A stretch of 7,814 bases of DNA from Proteiniphilum sp. (GTDB lineage: Bacteria; Bacteroidota; Bacteroidia; Bacteroidales; Dysgonomonadaceae): assembly GCA_012728465.1 (NCBI GenBank), contig JAAYFB010000090.1:1-7814 (forward strand), written 5' to 3'. The notes beneath the pieces are model-generated. The model searched no databases, was not told the DNA's origin, and saw only the letters and a program-made list of their open reading frames with translations. Below, piece by piece: positions 1 through 6,596 of the stretch. Positions within the stretch are counted from its first letter, which is position 1. Each line of letters begins with the position of its first letter. The position numbers were made by a program, and so were the translations under genes.

Positions 1-2093
1 AATATATTTAGGGTGCGTGCCCCATTTATTTTTCTTATGCCTATCTCCTTCGTACGTTGCTTCACTGCATAGAAGGTGATGCCAAACAGTCCAAAGCAAG
101 TTAGTAGGATGCTGATTAGAGAATACATCTGTAATAGTCGAGACATCTCGAATATCTTGCTATTGCGTTTAATAAAATAATCATGCACTAAACTATGTGA
201 GAAGTATTTATCTGGATATGCTTGTTCCCAAGCCTGTTTCAAAAGTTTAATAACATCATTCAACTCTCCATCTGATGCACGAATATAAGCCAGACCTTGA
301 TGTTTTGTTTTATCTACATAATTCATTATTAAAGGCAATGCATTCTGTTCTAGAGAAATAATATTGAAATCCTCAACAACACCTGCAATAACACTAAGAG
401 AATCATAGTCATTTATGATAGAAGATAATTTTATTCCAATAATTTCATCTAATGGAATCTCGGCTATGTTTACAAATGTCTTATTTACAAAAACAGGGGT
501 TGAATACATCTCTTTTGCTTTATCCCAATGCACCCCAGCTATTTGATTAAGTTTGAGACTCTCTGTCAACCCCTCGCCACCATCAATAAAAACAACATCG
601 GATTGTTGAGAATCCCCATTTTTTTTATTAATGTCATAAGTTATTGTGAGTCTTACAACTAATCCTGTTTTCATGAATGCGTAGTTTTCAATACCTCCAA
701 TTCTTTTTATTTGCGACTCAAAGTCAACAATAGAGTTTTGAGAGAAAACTTGTCCTACCTCTATCAAATTTTCGTATCTCTCGATACTATTTTTTGCAAA
801 TTCAACTTGTTTATTTACAGTTATAGAGCTTATTATAAGTGCAAATGCAATTATAAGTTGTATAACTACCATTGATGATACCCATTTGTTTTTCTTTGTA
901 ATAAAAAACATGCGATAATCGGTTTCCGATAGCCCACTTATTTTATTGCTCAGTATCCACGCAGGAATAATTGTAAATAGCAGGGCAAATAGGATTAACA
1001 TTGGGAAAAAGTTTAAGCTATAAAAATAAGATGAATCTATATTTATGTTTACTATGTTTTTAAAAATAGGTAGTAAGTCGTGCATCATTAACATTGCCAA
1101 AACAAATGATATTAATACAGTTAAAAAAACATCTAAGAAAATCTGCAAATTAATATCCAAAGGCTTTGCACCCATTAATTTTTCTGTATATAGAACTCGC
1201 ACTTGTTGTAGTATTCGCGAGAAACTCATATTCACATAATTAAAAACTGCAATTATAAATACTAAAATAGCAGATATTAAACCTATCAATATCAAATCAT
1301 TATTGCGATGATACCAATAGTCATCTTGTCCCAAATTGTTTGATGATATAGCATCACTGAATGGGTATAGAAAATATTTTTCCCCTTCTAAAGCTATTTC
1401 ATCTTCATTTACTTTTACTTCAAGTTGTTTAATGCTTTTAGGTGTTACAACTTTTAGTAATGTATTCGCACTCTTATTTATTATTTTAGTAGAATTAGAA
1501 AATATTCCATCAAACTTAATTGCAGTTTGATCTCTATCCTTTACAACTCCACCAACTGTAAGAGTATTAGAACCACCAAAAAACTCATTAAGATCTATTT
1601 GCTTTCCTAATGCGTTTTCATTTCCAAATAAAACAGAAGCCTGACTTTCTGTAATAATTATATTTGTTGGGCTATTTAATGATTCCCATGAACCATACAA
1701 CATTTCAAATGGAAAAAACAACGGGAATGAGGTATCCACATTAAGAATTAATGGACCATCAAAATTATGACCATCTACTGTCACATAATCTACCCACGTA
1801 CGCTCTATTTGTACAAATTCTTCTACTTCTGGATAATTTTGTGCAATTTGTCTTGCAACTTCGGTGTTCATATATGGCGATTTGCGACCTGGGTTATCAG
1901 ACCGTTCCTGCATTACCCATACCAATTTATCTCGATTAGGATTACTGCTTTCTATGCCATATTCGTATGACACAAATGAAATCAACAAAACCGTACAGGC
2001 AATACCAACGGTAAGGCTTAGTATAGAAATCAATGTAAACATTTTGTTACGCCACCAATTTCGAAAGATTAGTTTAAATGCTGTTTTAATCAT
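1..2093 (-). CDS. ABC transporter permease, FtsX/MacB family (C-terminus cut by window edge)
   Basis: Reading leftward from the ATG at 2093-2091, the frame stays open for 697 codons with no stop and runs off the window at base 1, so the protein is partial. It begins MIKTAFKLIFRNWWRNK, a typical cytoplasmic lead-in of Bacteroidetes FtsX-like permeases. TM1 follows at about residues 19-41, then a periplasmic MacB-type core domain (about 45-260). Further TM segments lie at about 266-288, 315-337 and 361-382, and a second repeat starts with a TM at about 405-426. A second periplasmic domain spans about 430-645 and another TM about 655-677. The motif QRTKEIGIRKINGA (679-692) is the conserved cytoplasmic loop of the FtsX domain. 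Relatives are usually near 790 residues, so about 90 residues and the last two TMs should lie beyond the window. It is third in the operon, 58 bp after the adaptor gene. MacB-type permeases drive export through an adaptor and TolC channel by mechanotransmission. No ATPase domain or ATPase gene is seen here. The substrate is unknown. Confidence 0.93.
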   Translation of the reverse strand, partial: MIKTAFKLIFRNWWRNKMFTLISILSLTVGIACTVLLISFVSYEYGIESSNPNRDKLVWVMQERSDNPGRKSPYMNTEVARQIAQNYPEVEEFVQIERTWVDYVTVDGHNFDGPLILNVDTSFPLFFPFEMLYGSWESLNSPTNIIITESQASVLFGNENALGKQIDLNEFFGGSNTLTVGGVVKDRDQTAIKFDGIFSNSTKIINKSANTLLKVVTPKSIKQLEVKVNEDEIALEGEKYFLYPFSDAISSNNLGQDDYWYHRNNDLILIGLISAILVFIIAVFNYVNMSFSRILQQVRVLYTEKLMGAKPLDINLQIFLDVFLTVLISFVLAMLMMHDLLPIFKNIVNINIDSSYFYSLNFFPMLILFALLFTIIPAWILSNKISGLSETDYRMFFITKKNKWVSSMVVIQLIIAFALIISSITVNKQVEFAKNSIERYENLIEVGQVFSQNSIVDFESQIKRIGGIENYAFMKTGLVVRLTITYDINKKNGDSQQSDVVFIDGGEGLTESLKLNQIAGVHWDKAKEMYSTPVFVNKTFVNIAEIPLDEIIGIKLSSIINDYDSLSVIAGVVEDFNIISLEQNALPLIMNYVDKTKHQGLAYIRASDGELNDVIKLLKQAWEQAYPDKYFSHSLVHDYFIKRNSKIFEMSRLLQMYSLISILLTCFGLFGITFYAVKQRTKEIGIRKINGARTLNI

Positions 2094-2112
2094 ATTATTA
2101 TGTTTTGTTGTT

Positions 2113-2133
2113 ACAGAGTTATCAGTTCTCTGT
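2113..2133 (-). other. Intercistronic hairpin between adaptor and permease genes
   Basis: A perfect 6-bp inverted repeat, ACAGAG/CTCTGT, encloses a 9-base loop in the 58-bp gap between the adaptor stop and the permease start. On the leftward transcript it is followed by an A-rich stretch and not by a U-run, so it is not a standard Rho-independent terminator. It could act as a processing or stability element that alters the ratio of permease to adaptor, or it could be chance in AT-rich DNA. Confidence 0.3.
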
Positions 2134-2151
2134 CTTGTTATTTTCAAACTC

Positions 2152-3465
2152 TTACTTTATAATCAGTTCCTCTGCCTCCCCAAAATTAGAATAGCCATTC
2201 ACTACCACACGGTCGCCAGATTGTAGACCCTCCACAATTTCGTATTGCACAGGGTTTTGCCTACCCACTGTGATAGGTACTTTAATGGCACGGTCGCCAG
2301 ATTTATTTAGTTTATATATCCATTGTCCACCTGTAGTTTGGAAAAAGTCGCCACGTGGTATTACTATAGCCGTTTCGGGCTGTCCTAGCTCCACTTGCAC
2401 TCTAAAGCTACGACCAATACGGGCATTATCGGGCATTTCCCCATTGAACACAAAGTCAACATCAAACTGACGATCCTTAACCTCAGGAACCACCTTAGAT
2501 ACCCTCAGTGGATATTTGTTGCCTTGATATGTTATGGATGCTGGTAGCCCCACTTGCACACGGTCGATATAATACTCGCTCAACTTGGTACTAAGTTTGA
2601 AGTTGTCCATCACCTTTATTTCTCCAATGGTTTCAGATTGCCCCACACGCTGACCAATCATTGCGTTTAGGTAGCTAAGCTGTCCAGTTATTGGTGATCT
2701 CACTACTAGGTTACCCATTCGTGAACGTACATGAGTGTTTTGTTTTCTTGCTCTCTCTAGGTCACTTTCCATTAGTGTGCGACGTAAATGAGTTGCAGCA
2801 CTATCATTACGAAGCCCCTCTAGTTGAAGTTCTGTATTTTTTGTTTTATAATTATATTCCTCTTGTTGTAATTCAAGTTGTGCTTTACTTTTCACGCCCA
2901 TATCAAACTCCTCTTCGCCTAGTTTATAATCTTTTTGTAAACGACTAAGCTCATATCTGGCTTGGAGTGTTTGTTGCCTTAAAGTAATAGACTTTTGCTC
3001 CATCTCTATTTTCTTCTCTTCATAAAGGATACGTTGCGTTTCCCATTCAGCCTGCTGTTCCTCAATGGTACGCTCAAGTTCTGGGTTTTGCAAAATAAGG
3101 ATAACATCCCCTTTTTCGAGCATTGCACCCTCTTCGGCAACCACTTCTTGCACCATTCCCGACTCGAGCGAGTTGAGCTTAATAGTCATAATGGGGTGTA
3201 CTATACCCTCAGCATCTACATAGTCCATGAAGTGCGATTGTTCCACATCGGCTACAGTAATCTTTTCCATATCTATACGCAGCTTTCTGCCTCCTGATAC
3301 TGCTATCAATATATAAACTATGAAAGTTAAGAATGCAACAGCACCAACGATATGGAATTTATATTTTTGAATAAACGTCCTCTTTGGTAATTGCTTATCC
3401 ATCAATGAATCTTGAGACTCGTGGAAAGAGGATTTGTTGTTATTGTTTGGGGGTATATTAGGCAT
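2152..3465 (-). CDS. Periplasmic adaptor subunit (membrane fusion protein), HlyD/MacA type
   Basis: This 437-residue protein links an inner-membrane ABC permease to an outer-membrane channel. The N-terminus is cytoplasmic and polar (1-36), followed by a single membrane anchor at about 37-57. A biotinyl-lipoyl half (about 85-128, with GMVQEVVAEEGAMLEKGD) precedes a long alpha-helical hairpin rich in E, Q, K and R (about 128-248). The second lipoyl half (about 250-285, with VRSPITGQLSYL and GQRVG) leads to a beta-barrel domain (about 288-360) and a membrane-proximal domain (about 365-435, ending VEGLQSGDRVVVNG...). This is the full order for the family and nothing appears missing. The gene starts 9 bases after the channel gene stop, so the two are very likely co-transcribed and translationally coupled. 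The start at 3465 is kept for that reason. An in-frame ATG at 3402 (Met22, MDKQLPKRTF) is an alternative that would still include the anchor. Subfamily and substrate cannot be told. Confidence 0.95.
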   Translation of the reverse strand: MPNIPPNNNNKSSFHESQDSLMDKQLPKRTFIQKYKFHIVGAVAFLTFIVYILIAVSGGRKLRIDMEKITVADVEQSHFMDYVDAEGIVHPIMTIKLNSLESGMVQEVVAEEGAMLEKGDVILILQNPELERTIEEQQAEWETQRILYEEKKIEMEQKSITLRQQTLQARYELSRLQKDYKLGEEEFDMGVKSKAQLELQQEEYNYKTKNTELQLEGLRNDSAATHLRRTLMESDLERARKQNTHVRSRMGNLVVRSPITGQLSYLNAMIGQRVGQSETIGEIKVMDNFKLSTKLSEYYIDRVQVGLPASITYQGNKYPLRVSKVVPEVKDRQFDVDFVFNGEMPDNARIGRSFRVQVELGQPETAIVIPRGDFFQTTGGQWIYKLNKSGDRAIKVPITVGRQNPVQYEIVEGLQSGDRVVVNGYSNFGEAEELIIK

Positions 3466-3474
3466 GATACAGCA

Positions 3475-4941
3475 TTAGTTATTTACAAATTCATAATTAG
3501 ATTCTATTGAGACTCCGTGCTCAAAATCCCACCCCGTTAAGCTCCTCAATCCATAATATAGGCTCCAGTAGCTTTGTAGTTCATATATGTAAGCACGTTG
3601 TGCACTATTTTTCGCAGAAATGGCATCATTAAGATCAAGCACGGTTGACTTACCTAACAAATATAGGCGATAGGCCACAACGTTTCGTCTATCAGCACGT
3701 TGGGTAGTTAGGCGTGCAATATCTACCTTGTTGGCTTGTAGATTAAATTGCTTTACTAGCCTTATCACATTGGCATCGAAGTCTATTTGTGCTTGTGCAA
3801 TATCTATTTTGGCCTTCTCGAGATTGCTCTTTGCTACTTGCACTCGTCCACGACCAACACCCCAATCGAGAATAGGTATGCGAATGCCTAAACTAACCAA
3901 TTGCTGATTTAGTGGACTTTTGTAAACATCGGCAAAGTCACGTGCAGTTTGCGATAGTCCCACTTGCATATACACATCGGCCTTGAAGCCTGTAGATGCT
4001 TTGGCATAGGCCACATTGCTTTCACTCTGAAGCAACTGAAGAGCATAATTCTCAATATCTGAGTTGTTTTGTCTTGCAAGCTGTAGTGCATCATCTACCG
4101 ACACCACAAATTTAGGCACAATATCATCAAGTTCCACTTCTATTTCTATATTATCAGTAATTCCTAAGAAGCTACGAAGATCTTGAATGCGATCATCCAT
4201 CTCTATTCGTGCATTAAGTCTATTAGTCTGTTCCGAAAGATAGTTTATCTCAAGTTGAAGCATTTCATTTTCGGTAATTGTGCCAATATCGTATCGCCCC
4301 TGAGCATATCTATAAAGAGTGTCGGCATTTGCATAGTTATGATTTGCCGAGTTAAGGTTGCTTTGTGCCATGGCAAGCTGAAAGAACTTCATAGCAGCAG
4401 TTGATGAAGTTTGCTCTAGCGTTTCGGCATATCTTTTTTGTGCTATAGTATATTTTTTTGGCTCCATTCGTTTGTTCCATTTAAGACTATTATAGCCAAA
4501 TAGGTTTTGCGAATATCCTATAACCACTGGTGTTGATTGGAAAGAGTGTTGCTTATCCGAAAATATATCCAAACGCTGCAAGCCACTTCTTACAAACAGG
4601 TTTCCACCCAATGGTGATATATTCTGATTGATTGTAAACTCACCATTATTCATCAATTGATTTCGTTGCACAAAGTTATCACTACCATCAGGCAGCGTAA
4701 CGGGGCTTATGGCTCGATTGAGCTGAGTATTTGATGTGAACGTTAGGCTAGGCGAATAGTCTGCCTTAAATGAACGCCAATTCCAATAAGATGCACGATA
4801 TTGATGACGTGCAGCCACCGTTTGGGGTGATTGATTGTGTGCAATGCTTATAGCTTCGTCCAATGTAATACGAAGTGTGTCCTGCGCACCTAAGCTAGCA
4901 GAACATGCTATTGCTATTATTATTAAATATAGATGCTTCAT
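3475..4941 (-). CDS. Outer-membrane efflux channel protein, TolC family
   Basis: This 488-residue protein is the outer-membrane duct of the tripartite exporter. A signal peptide is clear: MKHLYLIIIAIACSASLGAQ has a basic n-region, a hydrophobic core and a likely signal-peptidase I site after LGA (residue 19). The mature part shows two OEP repeats. The first begins at about 25 (ITLDEAISIAHNQSP) and the second at about 281 (SVDDALQLARQNNSDIENY), each with long amphipathic helices (about 165-258 and 362-465). The parts around 60-150 and 315-360, including LGIRIPILDWGVGRGRV, correspond to the membrane beta-strands. The length is normal for the family. It is first in the operon, directly behind the sigma-54 promoter at 4953-4968. 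No alternative start exists nearby that would keep the signal peptide. Cys13 is not in a convincing lipobox. The adaptor and permease partners follow at once, which supports a type I/MacAB-like export role. The exported compound is unknown. Confidence 0.95.
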   Translation of the reverse strand: MKHLYLIIIAIACSASLGAQDTLRITLDEAISIAHNQSPQTVAARHQYRASYWNWRSFKADYSPSLTFTSNTQLNRAISPVTLPDGSDNFVQRNQLMNNGEFTINQNISPLGGNLFVRSGLQRLDIFSDKQHSFQSTPVVIGYSQNLFGYNSLKWNKRMEPKKYTIAQKRYAETLEQTSSTAAMKFFQLAMAQSNLNSANHNYANADTLYRYAQGRYDIGTITENEMLQLEINYLSEQTNRLNARIEMDDRIQDLRSFLGITDNIEIEVELDDIVPKFVVSVDDALQLARQNNSDIENYALQLLQSESNVAYAKASTGFKADVYMQVGLSQTARDFADVYKSPLNQQLVSLGIRIPILDWGVGRGRVQVAKSNLEKAKIDIAQAQIDFDANVIRLVKQFNLQANKVDIARLTTQRADRRNVVAYRLYLLGKSTVLDLNDAISAKNSAQRAYIYELQSYWSLYYGLRSLTGWDFEHGVSIESNYEFVNN

Positions 4942-4952
4942 ACATTCTTATA

Positions 4953-4968
4953 ATCAAAACTCGTGCCA
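4953..4968 (-). promoter_or_regulatory. Sigma-54 (-24/-12) promoter of the efflux operon
   Basis: Read leftward, the sequence is TGGCACG-AGTT-TTGAT, against the sigma-54 consensus TGGCACG-N4-TTGCW. The -24 block matches 7 of 7 and the spacing is exact. The -12 dinucleotide is GA instead of GC, which may weaken the site. Counting 12 bases on from the -12 position puts the transcription start near 4942, one base before the channel gene's ATG. The neighbouring gene encodes a sigma-54 activator, and two operator-like palindromes lie at the right upstream distance. No good Bacteroides-type TTTG/TAnnTTTG promoter was found facing this operon. Confidence 0.8.
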
Positions 4969-4976
4969 AACACGTA

Positions 4977-4987
4977 ATACACTGTAT
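4977..4987. other. Short palindrome between sigma-54 promoter and upstream sites
   Basis: ATACA-C-TGTAT is a perfect 5-bp inverted repeat around one base, lying about 35-45 bases upstream of the predicted start. An AT-rich stretch follows up to the operators (about 4985-5020), which could ease DNA bending for activator looping. The palindrome may be a secondary protein site or chance. Confidence 0.2.
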
Positions 4988-5022
4988 AATAAGATAATAT
5001 TAGAAGTAATGATTTATTTATG

Positions 5023-5038
5023 TGTGCATATTCGCACA
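5023..5038. promoter_or_regulatory. Upstream activator site 2 (promoter-proximal) for the NtrC-like regulator
   Basis: TGTGCATATTCGCACA is an inverted repeat with perfect 5-bp arms (TGTGC/GCACA). Its right half, TCGCACA, is identical to that of the second site. Its centre lies about 88 bp upstream of the predicted sigma-54 start, within the usual enhancer distance for NtrC-family activators. That the neighbouring regulator binds here is inferred from position, symmetry and the regulator's Fis-type HTH. Confidence 0.6.
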
Positions 5039-5043
5039 AATGA

Positions 5044-5059
5044 AGTTCGATATCGCACA
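5044..5059. promoter_or_regulatory. Upstream activator site 1 (promoter-distal) for the NtrC-like regulator
   Basis: AGTTCGATATCGCACA contains the perfect 8-bp palindrome CGATATCG at 5048-5055, extended to GTtCGATATCGcAC at 5045-5058 with one mismatched pair. Aligned with the other site it shares TCGCACA, and both fit TGTGCGA-nn-TCGCACA with two mismatches each in the left half. Centre-to-centre distance is 21 bp, two helical turns, which suits two regulator dimers on one DNA face. Its centre is about 109 bp upstream of the predicted start. Confidence 0.6.
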
Positions 5060-5102
5060 GTTTTGTAATGATATTATATGTACATTTGTGGGGTGGATGA
5101 TG

Positions 5103-5142
5103 GGTGAAAGGATGAAAGGATGAATTGATGAATTGATGAAAA
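5103..5142. repeat. Tandem 8-bp repeat, five units (GATGAAnn)
   Basis: Five head-to-tail octamers are present: GGTGAAAG, GATGAAAG, GATGAATT, GATGAATT, GATGAAAA. The bases just before (5095-5102, GGATGATG) may be a sixth, decayed unit. No stop-free reading frame with a credible start uses them. They lie in the divergent region, between the operators and the regulator gene, so copy-number change would alter the length of this spacer or of the regulator's leader. Confidence 0.75.
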
Positions 5143-5194
5143 TCGGAAAAAGCATTTAATATTAACCCACCTAGAACCTAAAATAAAGCCACAC

Positions 5195-5218
5195 GCTAAC
5201 GGCTAACGGCTAATAGCC
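5195..5218. repeat. Tandem 7-bp repeat ending in a palindrome (GCTAACG)
   Basis: GCTAACG occurs twice in tandem (5195-5208), followed by a partial third copy GCTAA that runs into TAGCC. The end forms the perfect palindrome GGCTA-A-TAGCC at 5208-5218. It ends 19 bases before the regulator's start codon, so it would sit in the 5' leader of that mRNA if transcription starts upstream. Between this repeat and the 8-bp repeat (5143-5194) I see nothing recognisable. Confidence 0.55.
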
Positions 5219-5237
5219 AAAAGCAAATATAATAATT

Positions 5238-6596
5238 ATGCAAAACAAAGGAAAAATACTCATCGTTGACGACAATCAAGACATTCTGTTTGCTCTCAAC
5301 CTACTGCTTAAACCTCATGTAGAGGCAGTAAAGGTAACAACACAGCCAGAACGTACAATTCACTTTGTGGAGACATTCAATCCTGATGTGATATTACTAG
5401 ATATGAACTTCACCAAAGATGCTGATAGTGGACAAGAGGGTCTGCATTGGCTAAAGAAGATAAAAGAGGTTGATCCCGATGCAGTTGTAATATTCATAAC
5501 AGCATATTCGGATACCGAAAAGGCGGTACAAGCCATAAAGGCAGGTGCTGTAGATTTTATACCTAAGCCATGGGAGAAGGAGAAGTTGCTTGCCACTGTG
5601 TCATCTGCAATAGAGTTAAGAAGAAGCAGAACCGAAGTCACTCACCTAAAACAACAAGTGGAGGCATTAGAGAGTAATCGCACATTTCCCGATATTATTG
5701 GTGAGAGTGAACCCATGCATCGCATATTCGACATGGTGGATAAACTTAAGGATACTGATGCTAATATTCTTATTCTTGGTGAAAATGGCACGGGAAAAGA
5801 CTTGATTGCCAATCTTCTTTATTGCACGTCGCCACGTGCCAATCATCCTTTTGTGCATATTGATTTGGGTACTATTCCCGAACAGCTATTCGAAAGTGAA
5901 TTGTTTGGTCACGAAAAGGGTGCCTTCACCGATGCCAAACGAGAAAAGAAAGGACGCTTTGAAATTGCTTCTGGTGGTACTCTCTTTTTGGATGAGATTG
6001 GAAATCTTTCTCTACCTATGCAGGCCAAAATGCTTACAGCAATAGATAAACAACAAATCACTCGTCTAGGTTCCACAACGCCATTGGATATGGATGTACG
6101 ACTAATATGTGCTACAAACGCCAACGTTCATGATATGGTGGATAGGGGTGAGTTTAGGCAAGATTTGCTTTATCGCATCAATACCATCGAACTTCACATT
6201 CCGCCATTGCGAGATAGGGGACGCGATATTGAGCTTTTGGCTAATTATTTCTTGAAAAGATTTGCACGAAAGTACAAAAAAGATATCAAAAGTATCACAT
6301 CATCGGCCATTCGTAAGCTTCGTGAGTATAGTTGGCCAGGCAATGTGCGTGAGTTTCAACACACCATCGAGCGTGCAGTCATTTTATCATCGGGCTATAC
6401 CATTTCGGCAGATGATTTGATATTGACACCCACCAACACACGCAAGGCAAAGGTTGAGAATTTGAATCTCGAGGATATTGAACGTAAAGCTATTGAGAAG
6501 GCTCTCGATCGTGCAGATGGCAATATGAGCCAAGCGGCCGAGATATTGGGTATATCGAGGTATGCGTTATACAGAAAGGTTGATAAAATGAAGTAG
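5238..6596 (+). CDS. Sigma-54-dependent response regulator, NtrC family (receiver, AAA+, Fis HTH)
   Basis: This cytoplasmic activator of 452 residues is intact. The receiver domain (about 5-122) has acidic residues D11 and D12, phospho-acceptor D55 in LLDMNF, T88 in FITAYSD and K110 in IPKPW. A linker helix leads to the AAA+ sigma-54 activation domain (about 152-390). Walker A is GENGTGKD (181-188), the sigma-54 contact loop is GAFTDA (228-233), Walker B is GGTLFLDEIGN (246-256), and an arginine-finger region is RQDLLYRIN (307-315). The C-terminal Fis-type helix-turn-helix (about 412-450) contains SQAAEILGISRYALYRK. The loop reads GAFTDA where classical NtrC has GAFTGA; from memory this variant is frequent in Bacteroidetes homologues, so activity is expected. 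The stop codon TAG is shared with the GTAG head of the REPIN-like element. It is divergent from the efflux operon, which carries the sigma-54 promoter, and is followed by its probable kinase. The start at 5238 gives a receiver beginning normally. Confidence 0.95.
   Translation: MQNKGKILIVDDNQDILFALNLLLKPHVEAVKVTTQPERTIHFVETFNPDVILLDMNFTKDADSGQEGLHWLKKIKEVDPDAVVIFITAYSDTEKAVQAIKAGAVDFIPKPWEKEKLLATVSSAIELRRSRTEVTHLKQQVEALESNRTFPDIIGESEPMHRIFDMVDKLKDTDANILILGENGTGKDLIANLLYCTSPRANHPFVHIDLGTIPEQLFESELFGHEKGAFTDAKREKKGRFEIASGGTLFLDEIGNLSLPMQAKMLTAIDKQQITRLGSTTPLDMDVRLICATNANVHDMVDRGEFRQDLLYRINTIELHIPPLRDRGRDIELLANYFLKRFARKYKKDIKSITSSAIRKLREYSWPGNVREFQHTIERAVILSSGYTISADDLILTPTNTRKAKVENLNLEDIERKAIEKALDRADGNMSQAAEILGISRYALYRKVDKMK

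Noticed and set aside
1864..2226. Open frame of 120 codons on the plus strand
   Set aside because: It is antisense to the permease and the adaptor end, with no family features. The minus-strand frames there are clearly real proteins.
3400..3402. Met22 of the adaptor as the true start
   Set aside because: It is possible, but the upstream ATG is only 9 bases after the channel stop and suits translational coupling, so the longer form was kept.
4903..4905. Cys13 of the channel protein as a lipoprotein cleavage site
   Set aside because: The hydrophobic stretch before it is short and the -3 residue is Ala. A signal-peptidase I site after LGA fits better.
5062..5088. TACATTTG (5081-5088) as the -7 box of a promoter for the regulator gene
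   Set aside because: The -7 box fits TAnnTTTG, but the nearest TTTG (5062-5065) is only 15 bases upstream, too short for the usual spacing. It remains possible but is not supported enough to annotate.
5103..5218. Short repeats as a CRISPR array
   Set aside because: The units are 7-8 bp and directly adjacent, with no spacers and no cas genes.
5786..5801. TGGCACG resembling a sigma-54 -24 box on the plus strand
   Set aside because: It encodes the Walker A motif of the regulator, and no TTGC-like -12 element lies at the required spacing.
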